This document shows, piece by piece, positions 33,545 through 41,234 of a stretch of 64,000 nt of DNA. Within the stretch, counting starts at the first letter, position 1, and each line of letters starts with the position of its first letter. Under the pieces are notes generated by a model that was not told where the DNA came from, made no database searches, and saw only the letters and a list, made by a program, of their open reading frames with translations. The stretch lies in the NCBI GenBank assembly GCA_965214565.1, contig OZ243951.1, forward strand, positions 868,001-932,000, read 5' to 3'. Position numbers and translations under genes: made by a program. The stretch comes from VXYK01 sp965214565 (GTDB lineage Bacteria; Actinomycetota; Acidimicrobiia; Acidimicrobiales; Aldehydirespiratoraceae).

Positions 33545-35947
33545 TCAGGTCGCGGTGAGGTCGATCTCTAGAACTCCCGCCGCGATCAGGCTCTCGATTT
33601 CGGTGTCGTCGAGGCCGAGCCACTGCGAGGCGACCTCTCTGGTGTGCTCGCCGAGTCCCGGCGCCGGAAAGATGTCGGGGGCCTCCATGGCACTTGCATG
33701 GAAGGCGGCGCCCTCGAAGATCATGTTGCCGATAGGCGGTTGATTCATCCAGTGCAGGTAGCCGCGCGCCTCGAGGTGCGGATCTGTCGACTGTGAGCTG
33801 GCGGTGTTCATGACTCCCGCGGGGACTCCGGCCGCCAGGCAGCTGTCTGCCACCTCCGTATTGGGCATGGTGCGGGTCCACTCGGCGATCTTGTCGTCAA
33901 CAGCGGTCTCGTCGGCGCGACGTCCCTGCTCGTCGGCGAGATCGGGGCGTGTCGCCCAGGCCGGTGATCCCATCAGCGCGACCAGCGCTTCCCATTCCGT
34001 ATCGTTGCGCACGCAGATCGCCACCCAGTCGTCGTCGCCAACACAGGGGTACAACCCCCAGGGCGATCCGTGGTCGGAGTGGTTGCCCCGCGGCTGTACC
34101 GAACCGGGGACCAGAGACTCCTTGGCCAGCAGGTCACCGATCGTCGACACGGCCTGTTCGACCTGGCAGACCTCCAGGTGGGCACCACCGGTGCCGAGCC
34201 GTTGTCGCCCCAAGAGGTTGGCCAGTGCAGCCACCGCGCAAACGCGGCCCGCCAGATGATCGGGGTAGATCGACTGGTTGCCCGCAGGCTCGGGGTGGTC
34301 CTCGTAGTTCCAGAGGTGGGCCAAACCTCCGGTCACCTGGGTGTTCGGGCCGTAACCGAACCAGTCGGCCCAGAGGCCCCGCGATCCCATGAGCTGACTC
34401 GAGACCATCACCACATCCGGGTTCTCCGCGGTCATCACCTCGTAGCCGAGTCCCATGCCTTCCATCGTGCCGGTTGAATTGTTCTCGATGATCAGGTCGG
34501 CGTCACGGGCCATGCTCCGCAACAGTTCCAGCCCTCGTTCGGTCTTGGCGTTGACACCAAAACTGCGTTTGGAGCGGCTCGAAGAGGCGAACGAAGGTGA
34601 CATCTCCCCGCCGAGCACCGCACGGATGAAGTCGATGTAGCTGCGGCTCTCGATCTTGACGACATCGGCACCGTACTCGCCGAACATGCGACCGCACTCC
34701 ACGCCGACCCCGCCATGTCCGAAGTCCATGACCCGCAGGCCCTTGAGCGGCTGCGCCTTCTCGGGAGGCGCCTGTTCCGCGGTAGAATCCGGCTCAGGGA
34801 GCGCTTCGGGGATGGAGGCGAACACCTCCTCGGTGTGCTCTCCGACATGGGGAGGGCGGCCGGTCGGACCGCAGCGCTCGCCGTCCACTTCGAACCAGCC
34901 CGAGGGCAGCATCATGGTGAGCCCGTCCTCAATCGTGACGTGGTCGAAGGTTCCGCGGCTCTCGAAGTGCGGGTTGACCAGCACATCGTCGGGTTTCAGG
35001 AACGGAGTGCAGACGATCCCCCGCTCCTGGGCCTGTTCGGACACCTCGGCCATGGTCATCGACGCGAAGAGTTCGGCGTAGAGGGGGTTGAGCACCGCAT
35101 CGGCGATCATCAGGCGGCCGATGAACCCGTCGAGTTCGGGGTCCTGGAGGTAGTCGGGTTCTCCCATCCAGGCACGGATCGCGTGCCACTGGCGGGGGCT
35201 GAGCACGATCAAGCGGACGAAACCGTCAGCGCAGGGAATGATCGTGTAGACAACTCCCGGTCCGGCACGGCGTTCCGAGGAGGGTTCCCCGGCGTCCGCA
35301 GAGCGGCTCCAGTTCGACAGGGACCAGTCCGTAATCTGTGCAACACACTCGTTGGCCGAGGCATCGATCACCTGACCTGCACCCGTGTTCTCACGCTGCC
35401 ACAGCGCACAGAGGATCCCGAACGCGGTGGTGAACGAGGCTGCGTCGTCGGCGATGTTGCCGGGCGGAAGGATCGGGCCCCCCTCATGAGTGCCCGCCTT
35501 GAAGGCCATGCCGCCGGTTGCTTCGACAACCGCGTTGGGCACGTCGCGTCCAGCCCATGGTCCGGTCCGGCCGTAGGCGGTGATGGAGGCCACGATCAGT
35601 TGGGGATGGCGAGCGAGGAGTGCCTCGGCATCTAGTCCGGCGTCTGCGTGCGTTCCGGGCTCTGCCGAGTCGATCACTATGTCGCTCGCCGCGATCAGTC
35701 TGTGGAGCCGTTCACGGTCGCCTGCGCTTGTCAGGTCGACCACCGCACTGCGCTTTCCGCAGTTCCGGAAGGTCCAGAACAGCGAATGGTCGCCGTCGAT
35801 CGGTGCCATCCGCCGTGAAGGAGAACCGCCGGGCGGCTCGATCCGGATGACGTCGGCCCCCAGGTCGCTCAGCACGCGGCCGCACAGCTCACCCCGCTCG
35901 ACGGTGAGGTCGACTACTCGAATCCCGGCTAGTGGACGAAGGACCAC
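33545..35947 (-). CDS. Tandem family III CoA-transferase (CaiB/BaiF), two fused domains
   Basis: An 800-residue protein made of two complete family III CoA-transferase domains. Domain 1 (about 1-390) begins LAGIRVVDLT and has ADVIRIEPPGG; its probable catalytic Asp lies in NIADDAAS. Domain 2 (about 410-800) begins LKGLRVMDFGHGGVG, with ADVVKIESRS; its probable catalytic Asp is in YPDHLAGR. Family members usually are single-domain dimers, interlocked as rings; a tandem fusion gives both halves on one chain and allows the two active sites to differ. The start is GTG 35947 with AAGGGGG just upstream; the frame to 36115 lacks family similarity. It moves CoA between acyl donors and acceptors in a catabolic route that cannot be named here. 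Confidence 0.9.
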   Translation of the reverse strand: MVLRPLAGIRVVDLTVERGELCGRVLSDLGADVIRIEPPGGSPSRRMAPIDGDHSLFWTFRNCGKRSAVVDLTSAGDRERLHRLIAASDIVIDSAEPGTHADAGLDAEALLARHPQLIVASITAYGRTGPWAGRDVPNAVVEATGGMAFKAGTHEGGPILPPGNIADDAASFTTAFGILCALWQRENTGAGQVIDASANECVAQITDWSLSNWSRSADAGEPSSERRAGPGVVYTIIPCADGFVRLIVLSPRQWHAIRAWMGEPDYLQDPELDGFIGRLMIADAVLNPLYAELFASMTMAEVSEQAQERGIVCTPFLKPDDVLVNPHFESRGTFDHVTIEDGLTMMLPSGWFEVDGERCGPTGRPPHVGEHTEEVFASIPEALPEPDSTAEQAPPEKAQPLKGLRVMDFGHGGVGVECGRMFGEYGADVVKIESRSYIDFIRAVLGGEMSPSFASSSRSKRSFGVNAKTERGLELLRSMARDADLIIENNSTGTMEGMGLGYEVMTAENPDVVMVSSQLMGSRGLWADWFGYGPNTQVTGGLAHLWNYEDHPEPAGNQSIYPDHLAGRVCAVAALANLLGRQRLGTGGAHLEVCQVEQAVSTIGDLLAKESLVPGSVQPRGNHSDHGSPWGLYPCVGDDDWVAICVRNDTEWEALVALMGSPAWATRPDLADEQGRRADETAVDDKIAEWTRTMPNTEVADSCLAAGVPAGVMNTASSQSTDPHLEARGYLHWMNQPPIGNMIFEGAAFHASAMEAPDIFPAPGLGEHTREVASQWLGLDDTEIESLIAAGVLEIDLTAT

Positions 35948-36129
35948 GTTTCCCCCTTTGTAACTTCGCGCTGATCGTAGCGGCGCAAGCCATTGACCTT
36001 CGAAACCAGCGTGGTTCAGGACCACCCATCGGCTCGCATCTCCGCGAGCGCCGCGGAGAGGTTCGGGAGTGTAGTCGGTGCTGGCATACCTGCCGACCTC
36101 CAAGTATCGAGACACGCCACCGGTTCAAT

Positions 36130-36168
36130 ATACTGAGAATCTTGCATATAATGCAATGTTCTCAGTAT
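36130..36168 (+). promoter_or_regulatory. 39-base dyad with central TATAAT, upstream of the AbiEi gene
   Basis: Outer arms ATACTGAGAA (36130-36139) and TTCTCAGTAT (36159-36168), inner arms TTGCAT (36142-36147) and ATGCAA (36151-36156), all sharing one centre at 36149; sixteen of eighteen positions pair. TATAAT lies across the centre (36147-36152) and would serve as a -10 box for the abiEi gene 73 bases downstream. AbiEi-type antitoxins repress their own promoter through inverted repeats, so this is the expected operator. Confidence 0.75.
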
Positions 36169-36224
36169 CTAGCTAGGATATTGGCACAAAGAATCACGGC
36201 GAGACGTTGGATAGGAGGGCTTGC

Positions 36225-36857
36225 ATGGCCGGTAACGTCACTAAGCAGCTGGGGGATATCCCCACAGCTCAGCACGGTTATTTCACACGCGCGCAAGCCT
36301 CAGCGGCCGGGATCCCGGACTTCGATCTGACAAGGTCTGTGGGACGCGGCCTGATCGAACGCGTCGGGCACGGCGTGTACCGGGTCGTCGGCGCCGGCAA
36401 CGACCCCCTCGCGGAACTGCGCATCGCGGCGCTCCGTCTCGACCCGGAGCGGACACCGCGCCAACGGGCCGCCGATCCCAGGGTATGGGTCGCCCTTCAG
36501 TCGGCTGCGAGAGTTCATGGCTTCGGAGTATTCGCCGGTGGACCTTACACGTTCGTCTCGCGCAGCCGCGTTCAACCCGGCCGCGGCATAAGCGTCCGCC
36601 GCCGATCGAGGGGGCTTGAGCGTGACGACTGGGAACTCAAGGACGGATTCGCGGTGACGACGGTGAGCCGGACCGCCGCCGACCTCATGAGCGACCGGGT
36701 CGACGGCGGACACATCGGCCGTTTCCTCAGCGACGCGCTCAACGCAGGTGCCATCACCATGGTGAAGCTGTGCGAGCGACTGAGCGCAGACCCCGACGAG
36801 ATCGAATCCCTCCTCCTGCAAAGCGGCGACCATGCGAGCGTCGGTATCGATGACTGA
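36225..36857 (+). CDS. AbiEi-type antitoxin
   Basis: A 210-residue protein of the type IV toxin-antitoxin antitoxin group. The N-terminal winged helix reads GYFTRAQASAAGIPDFDLTRSVGRGLIERVGHGVYRVVG, the standard AbiEi N-terminal domain that binds DNA. A middle domain with VWVALQSAARVHGFG and the restriction-fold-like TVSRTAADL segment follow, as in chromosomal AbiEi_4 proteins. ATG 36225 is preceded by AGGAGGG at optimal distance. The toxin gene begins eight bases before its stop but is truncated, so this antitoxin is now probably alone, perhaps kept as a regulator. Confidence 0.87.
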   Translation: MAGNVTKQLGDIPTAQHGYFTRAQASAAGIPDFDLTRSVGRGLIERVGHGVYRVVGAGNDPLAELRIAALRLDPERTPRQRAADPRVWVALQSAARVHGFGVFAGGPYTFVSRSRVQPGRGISVRRRSRGLERDDWELKDGFAVTTVSRTAADLMSDRVDGGHIGRFLSDALNAGAITMVKLCERLSADPDEIESLLLQSGDHASVGIDD

Positions 36858-37098
36858 ACCCGACCGCGACGGCGACCAACTCTCTATCCCTCACGCTACG
36901 CCCGAAGCGTTCCGCCAAGCACTCACAGCGCGAATCGCGAGCACTGCACGCTCCGACGCCCTGCGCATCGCAGAGCTTCGCCGCCAGTTCGCCTACAGCC
37001 GATTCCTGTACCGGGTGTTCGCCTCGGGCGATTCCATATGGGTGCTCAAGGGCGCGACAGGGCTGTTGGCACGCATACCCAGCCGTGCCCGCCACAGC
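36850..37098 (+). pseudogene. Truncated AbiEii-type nucleotidyltransferase toxin
   Basis: The first 83 residues match the N-terminus of AbiEii toxins: a helical lead (FRQALTARIASTA...LRRQFAYSRFLYRVFA) and then WVLKGATGLLARIPSRARHS. In intact toxins this is followed at once by the D-x-D-L metal-binding motif of the nucleotidyltransferase. Here the similarity stops exactly after RHS, and the frame runs on through sequence without family character to 37323. The catalytic acid pair and the whole remaining two-thirds are missing. The start overlaps the antitoxin stop by eight bases, the normal operon form. A deletion that joined the gene to the downstream small-protein region is the simplest cause. 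Confidence 0.8.
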
Positions 37099-37223
37099 CT
37101 TGGCAGCGACCGGGTAGGGACAGCTAGGGACCGAGTGCGTTGCGCAGTGTCCCATCGTTGGAGTGGCAACCCAGCCAATCGAGCCACGCATCAAGGGACG
37201 CCGTGGCACCAGAGCTCAACGAT

Positions 37224-37490
37224 CTATCCACAAGAACTGCGAACTTCAGCCTCAGCGATGATCAGGTCGACTCGCAGCGCGGTCAGTTCGACATGCGCGT
37301 CATGCTCGATCGATTCGGCGTGAGCGACATTGTGCGATTGCAGCGCATCACTCCAGTCACTCTCGGCCCGTGCCTGCGACGCCGCGGCGTCCTCGCAGGC
37401 CACAGAATTGTCGTCGCCGCACCCGGACAGCACAATTCCGCAGATTGCAACGCCTGCCATTCTTCTCCACAATCGAACCTGCGTGGACAT
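37224..37490 (-). CDS. Small secreted lipoprotein, 88 residues
   Basis: A short gene with a lipoprotein signal peptide: charged start, hydrophobic MAGVAICGIVL, then LSGC as lipobox. The mature part of about 64 residues is polar and helical, with two more Cys (VACED and the terminal SSCG) that could pair. A strong ribosome site, GGAAGGAG, lies nine bases before the ATG. No family recognised. It stands next to the broken abiEii toxin and opposite a small membrane protein gene. Confidence 0.75.
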   Translation of the reverse strand: MSTQVRLWRRMAGVAICGIVLSGCGDDNSVACEDAAASQARAESDWSDALQSHNVAHAESIEHDAHVELTALRVDLIIAEAEVRSSCG

Positions 37491-37530
37491 TTTTGTCTCC
37501 TTCCAACTTGTTCTATGTTGTTGATGGGTC

Positions 37531-37584
37531 GTGCGGCAGGGCCGAAAGCAGTTTTGCTAATCGGCTAACCCGGCCCTGCCGCAC
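37531..37584. repeat. 13-base perfect inverted repeat with nested hairpin
   Basis: Arms GTGCGGCAGGGCC (37531-37543) and GGCCCTGCCGCAC (37572-37584) pair perfectly over 13 bases. The loop holds AGCAGTTTTGCTAA (37547-37560), whose reverse complement recurs exactly at 38355-38368, just upstream of the secreted-protein gene at 37868-38332. It lies between two divergent genes, so a terminator role is unlikely; an operator or RNA leader structure fits better. Confidence 0.6.
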
Positions 37585-37654
37585 TCCTGTTGTGGCAAAT
37601 CCCCGCCACCACGAATTTGTTGCAGATGCCTGTTCGCGGGTATCGTGACAGGCG

Positions 37655-37879
37655 ATGAAACGAACCGGCACACGAACCGACACAAGCATTCAGTCTCAAA
37701 TCAAGCGGATCTTGATTTCGCCACACCTATACCGGATCGCAACCGGAGTAGCGTTGGGCACCTGGATATGTGCGTATCTCTTCTATCCAAGGTACAGCGC
37801 TGTATGGATCGTGGAAGCAACGTTCCTTTCTGGTGTGGCAATTGCCTCTTGGATCGCTCGCCGGAGATTAGTGACCTGA
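37655..37879 (+). CDS. Small membrane protein, 74 residues
   Basis: A basic N-terminus of 27 residues, then two hydrophobic segments (about 29-44 and 49-66) and a terminal RRR cluster. This is the plan of a small hairpin membrane protein with both ends inside. The ribosome site is weak. No family recognised. The last 12 bases overlap the convergent secreted-protein gene. Coding status is uncertain; the hydrophobic pattern is the main support. Confidence 0.5.
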   Translation: MKRTGTRTDTSIQSQIKRILISPHLYRIATGVALGTWICAYLFYPRYSAVWIVEATFLSGVAIASWIARRRLVT

Positions 37880-38332
37880 AGTCTGGTAGTAGACGAAATA
37901 CCCACCACATGCCGCAGCTACGACGCCGCCAGCGGCAATCGGTCCTGCCCCAGCGGTGACCGGAGCAGTTGGTAGAGCTAGAATCCCCGCGCCTGCACCA
38001 GCCAACGGACAAACAAAAGCTGGGATCCAGAGCCGGTGGCTGTGGGGCACGTAGGTCACTGGACCGCAACTCTGGTATTGTTCGTAGCCCCACACGGGCA
38101 CCAAACGCCCATATACGTAGTATCCGTAGCCCGGTTCAGGCTCCACCCATTCGACATAGTCGGGGTCGTAGTCATACCGAATGATCGTGTAATTGGTCGA
38201 CGTCACCCAAGTGCAATCTTGTGTTGTCTTGACGTGAGCGCTCGCAGGCTCCGGGTCGGCAACATCCACCGACAACACTGAGGCCAAGACGGCCAACGCC
38301 AACAGTCCAGCAGTAGCTAAACGGATTCTCAT
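37868..38332 (-). CDS. Secreted protein with Tyr-rich segment, 154 residues
   Basis: A typical signal peptide (LATAGLLALAVLASVLSV, cleavage after ASAH or nearby), then a Tyr/Asp-rich region (YDYDPDYVEWVEPEPGYGYYVYGR) and a C-terminal glycine/alanine hydrophobic stretch (about 108-145) that could be a membrane segment ending in YFVYY. Two or three Cys are present. The ribosome site AAAGGAAG is strong. No family recognised. A shared 14-base motif lies 23 bases upstream of its ATG and again upstream of the lipoprotein gene at 37224-37490. Confidence 0.72.
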   Translation of the reverse strand: MRIRLATAGLLALAVLASVLSVDVADPEPASAHVKTTQDCTWVTSTNYTIIRYDYDPDYVEWVEPEPGYGYYVYGRLVPVWGYEQYQSCGPVTYVPHSHRLWIPAFVCPLAGAGAGILALPTAPVTAGAGPIAAGGVVAAACGGYFVYYQTSGH

Positions 38333-38478
38333 AAGGATCTTCCTTTGATTCCAGTTAGCAAAACTGCTCGGCGCAACGTATCAGGCCGACGGTGCCAACG
38401 CAACCACCTCGCTCAAATGACTATGACAACAAGACACTGGACTGCGGTATTGCCCGTATTCGGGGGGTCAACCGCGGA

Positions 38479-39672
38479 TCAACCGAGTTCGGTCCCGTAG
38501 ATGCCGACGAAGCTGACCATCTCGCCGGGATAACCACCCAGGTTGTGCGTAAGCCCGAGCGTCCGGTCACCAGCGCGGATGCTGCGATCATCGGGGGCGG
38601 TACCCCGCAGTTGCAACCACACCTCATAGAGCATTCGCAGGCCCGACGCCCCCACCGGATGGCCGAAGGACTTGAGACCCCCGTCAGTATTGACCGGCAG
38701 ACGGCCGTCGAGTGCGAAGGCACCGTCAAGCACGTCACGGTAGGCCCCGCCCAGAGCCGAGAAGCCGAGGTCCTCCATCAACACGAGTTCGGTCGGCGTG
38801 AAGCAGTCATGCACCTCGGCCATGGCGATCTCGGTCGCGGGGTCGGTGACTCCAGCCTGTGTGTAGGCGTCGTCGGCCGCCCATTTCGACTCGTTGAGGG
38901 TCGTGTAGTCATAGTCGGGGTCCAGCGACCCGGCCCCGGTCCCGGCCACACACGAGAGCGCCTTGATGTACAGCGGATCGTCACAGTACTTGTGGGCGTC
39001 GGAGGCACGGCACAGGATCGCACCTGCAGCCCCGTCGGCCACGCCCGCACAGTCGAATACCGACAACCGTCCTGCGACCGCGGCCATCTGGCAGATCTGC
39101 TCCGCCGACATCTCACGCCGGAACTGCGCCAACGGGTTGCGGGCACCGTTGTAGTGGTTCTTCTCGGCAATCTTGGCCACCGCATAGCGCAGATCGTCCT
39201 CATCGATCGAGTACTTCGCCGCGTAGGCGGGAAGGATCAGGCTGAACATGGCCGCCGCGGTGAGAGTCCGCTGGGTTCCGTCGGTCGGGATCGGGAAGGC
39301 GTTGAGGCCCTGGTAGCCGCCGTCCTTCACCTTCTCCGCCCCTAGGGTCATCACCAAGTCGTACGCTCCTGAGGCCACCGCGTAGGCGGCCTGACGCATA
39401 GCCTCAGAACCGGTGGCGCAATAGTTCTCGACACGGGTGATCGGCTTGCCCTGAATCTTCAGAGGCCCGCCCATGGCCAGGCCCGAGGCTGCCGACTGCG
39501 ACGTCCCGAACCAGAAGGCGTCGATGTCTTCCTGGGCCACGCCGGCCGAGGCGTAGGTGGCCTGGGCGCCGTCGATGATCAGGTCGTCGAGCGATTTGTC
39601 CCAGTGCTCGGCGAAGGGCGTGCAGCCCACCCCGATGATCGCCACCTGGTCCTTGATTCCGTGTGACCCCAT
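38479..39672 (-). CDS. Thiolase-family acyl-CoA acetyltransferase (SCP-x type)
   Basis: A 397-residue thiolase-like enzyme of the lipid-transfer/SCP-x group, expected to cleave or form a carbon-carbon bond on an acyl-CoA. The nucleophile Cys is in ENYCATGSEA near residue 87. The later catalytic parts are EVHDCFTPTE and GGLKSFGHPVGASGLR, the latter with the His base. Members of this group work with small OB-fold (DUF35) partners and are typical of steroid side-chain and related catabolism. The partner here is encoded by the overlapping upstream gene, which carries an OB domain at its end. The ATG overlaps the upstream stop by one base. Confidence 0.92.
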   Translation of the reverse strand: MGSHGIKDQVAIIGVGCTPFAEHWDKSLDDLIIDGAQATYASAGVAQEDIDAFWFGTSQSAASGLAMGGPLKIQGKPITRVENYCATGSEAMRQAAYAVASGAYDLVMTLGAEKVKDGGYQGLNAFPIPTDGTQRTLTAAAMFSLILPAYAAKYSIDEDDLRYAVAKIAEKNHYNGARNPLAQFRREMSAEQICQMAAVAGRLSVFDCAGVADGAAGAILCRASDAHKYCDDPLYIKALSCVAGTGAGSLDPDYDYTTLNESKWAADDAYTQAGVTDPATEIAMAEVHDCFTPTELVLMEDLGFSALGGAYRDVLDGAFALDGRLPVNTDGGLKSFGHPVGASGLRMLYEVWLQLRGTAPDDRSIRAGDRTLGLTHNLGGYPGEMVSFVGIYGTELG

Positions 39673-41099
39673 CAGCTCTCCCCGTGCGTGCCGACGCTGC
39701 GGACGGGCCGCACCTTCCAGAAGTAGTTGTGGATCTCGTCGCTGGTGAAGAGGCGCCTGAAGGTCGGCTCGACCCGGCCGCCCACCTCCACTTCATCGGC
39801 GGCCACGTCTGTGAGTTCGAGCGGGGCCCGCCCTCCCCCGTCGAAGTCGACCACCGCGAACACCACCGGCGGGCTCGGCGAGTACACCAGCTTGTCGACG
39901 GTGAAACTGGCGATCGTGCCCTCCGTGTCGGCCATCGGGATCGGTTCCATGTCGTCCACAGCACCGCCCTTCTCCGACACCCTCGCAGGCGGGAGGTGCA
40001 CCATCCGGCTCGACCGGTCGCGGCTGCCGACGAACCCGAACTTCCACGCTTCACGACGGTGCGCAGCGCTGGCCGATGGACGATTGGGTGCAGGCCGGTT
40101 CGGAGGCTCGACAGTCACCATCTGACGCCACGACAGGTACTTGCCGTAGCTCACCGACCCTCCCGCGGCTATCTGGGCGGAGACCGGCGAGGACACATGA
40201 TGGTCGAGGATTGCTTCGGTGGTCCGCAGCACCACGGCCTCCACACCGTCAGCGAGCACGACCAACACGATGATCTCGTCGGGGCCTGCCGACTCGAGCG
40301 CTGACGCGAGCATCAGCGCGCCGTGGGCGGTGCCGGTGTTGCCGACCGTGCCGGCCAGGTCGTCGACCAGCTTCTCGGGCGCAACTCCCAGCCGCGCCCG
40401 GTTGCGGGTGACCGCCCGGCTGTGCATCCCCGTCAGGGCCAGGCGGTCAACGTCGTCGCTGCTGATCCCCGCATCGGCCAGAGCCGCAGCGAACGCACCC
40501 TGCAGCAGGGGCGCATAGGCGACCTCGCCGAACCGTTCCTCCCAAACCCGCGAACGCGCCGCGCCGGGAATCCGCCAACGTTCAAGAAGTTCATCGGTGG
40601 CAACGCCGGAACCGAGATATTCGGCGATCACCGTGCCAGCGGTGTCGTCGCCGACCAGCAGCGCCGCGGCGCCGTCGCCGCCGGACCCCTCGTCGCTCGA
40701 GGTGGCCATGCCGTCGCGAATGTCGGACGCCACGACAAGGGTCGTGCCCAACCCGGTCAGGGCCGTGCGCAGCGTGCCGATACCGGAGCGGAGCGCGCCT
40801 CCCATGTCGAGCGCGCCCACCGACGGGGCCAGACGGAGCGCCGCGTGGATCGCGGTGGCGTTGGTCTTCTCCAGATACGCAGGCGTGGATGTGGCGAACC
40901 ACAGCGAGTCCACCGCGACGTCGTCGGCGTTGCGCAGCGCATTGCGGGCCGCCTCTGCGCCCATGGTCGTGGTGTCCTCGTCATAGGACGCCACCGAGCG
41001 GGTGCCCCGTCCACCGCCCTTGCCGAACAGCGCCGCGATCTCCCGCCGGTCGAGACGGTGATGTGGAACGTGGACCCCGGCGGCGATGATGCCACGCAT
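39672..41099 (-). CDS. HMG-CoA-synthase-like thiolase-fold protein fused to an OB (DUF35) domain
   Basis: 475 residues. The N-terminal two-thirds are a thiolase-fold protein of the 3-oxoacyl-ACP synthase III/HMG-CoA synthase branch: GIIAAGVHVPHHRLDR start, WFATSTPAYLEKTNATAIHAAL, and VGNTGTAHGALML late in the domain. At the usual nucleophile position I read GALDMGGALRSG with no Cys, so it may be non-catalytic. The C-terminal third (about 330-475) has the OB-fold DUF35 pattern: PPARVSEKGGAVDDMEP, then GTIASFTVDKLVYSPSPPVVFAVVDFDGGGR. DUF35 proteins partner SCP-x thiolases, and the next gene is one. ATG 41099 with CAGGAG upstream is preferred to the longer frame at 41141. Confidence 0.85.
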   Translation of the reverse strand: MRGIIAAGVHVPHHRLDRREIAALFGKGGGRGTRSVASYDEDTTTMGAEAARNALRNADDVAVDSLWFATSTPAYLEKTNATAIHAALRLAPSVGALDMGGALRSGIGTLRTALTGLGTTLVVASDIRDGMATSSDEGSGGDGAAALLVGDDTAGTVIAEYLGSGVATDELLERWRIPGAARSRVWEERFGEVAYAPLLQGAFAAALADAGISSDDVDRLALTGMHSRAVTRNRARLGVAPEKLVDDLAGTVGNTGTAHGALMLASALESAGPDEIIVLVVLADGVEAVVLRTTEAILDHHVSSPVSAQIAAGGSVSYGKYLSWRQMVTVEPPNRPAPNRPSASAAHRREAWKFGFVGSRDRSSRMVHLPPARVSEKGGAVDDMEPIPMADTEGTIASFTVDKLVYSPSPPVVFAVVDFDGGGRAPLELTDVAADEVEVGGRVEPTFRRLFTSDEIHNYFWKVRPVRSVGTHGES

Positions 41100-41234
41100 G
41101 CGCTCTCCTGTGGCTCTAACAGCCTCGCTCAGATATGACAATGCGCATCAGACCCTACCCGTTGACGCTCTCTACCCCAGCATTCGATACCCCAGCCTTC
41201 GCGGCGTGAATCGCTGGGCAATTCGCTCCGGGTT

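Noticed and set aside
37099..37323. Continuation of the AbiEii frame as coding sequence
   Set aside because: The family match ends at 37098 before the catalytic motif. The rest is Ser/Arg-rich and overlaps the lipoprotein gene on the other strand.
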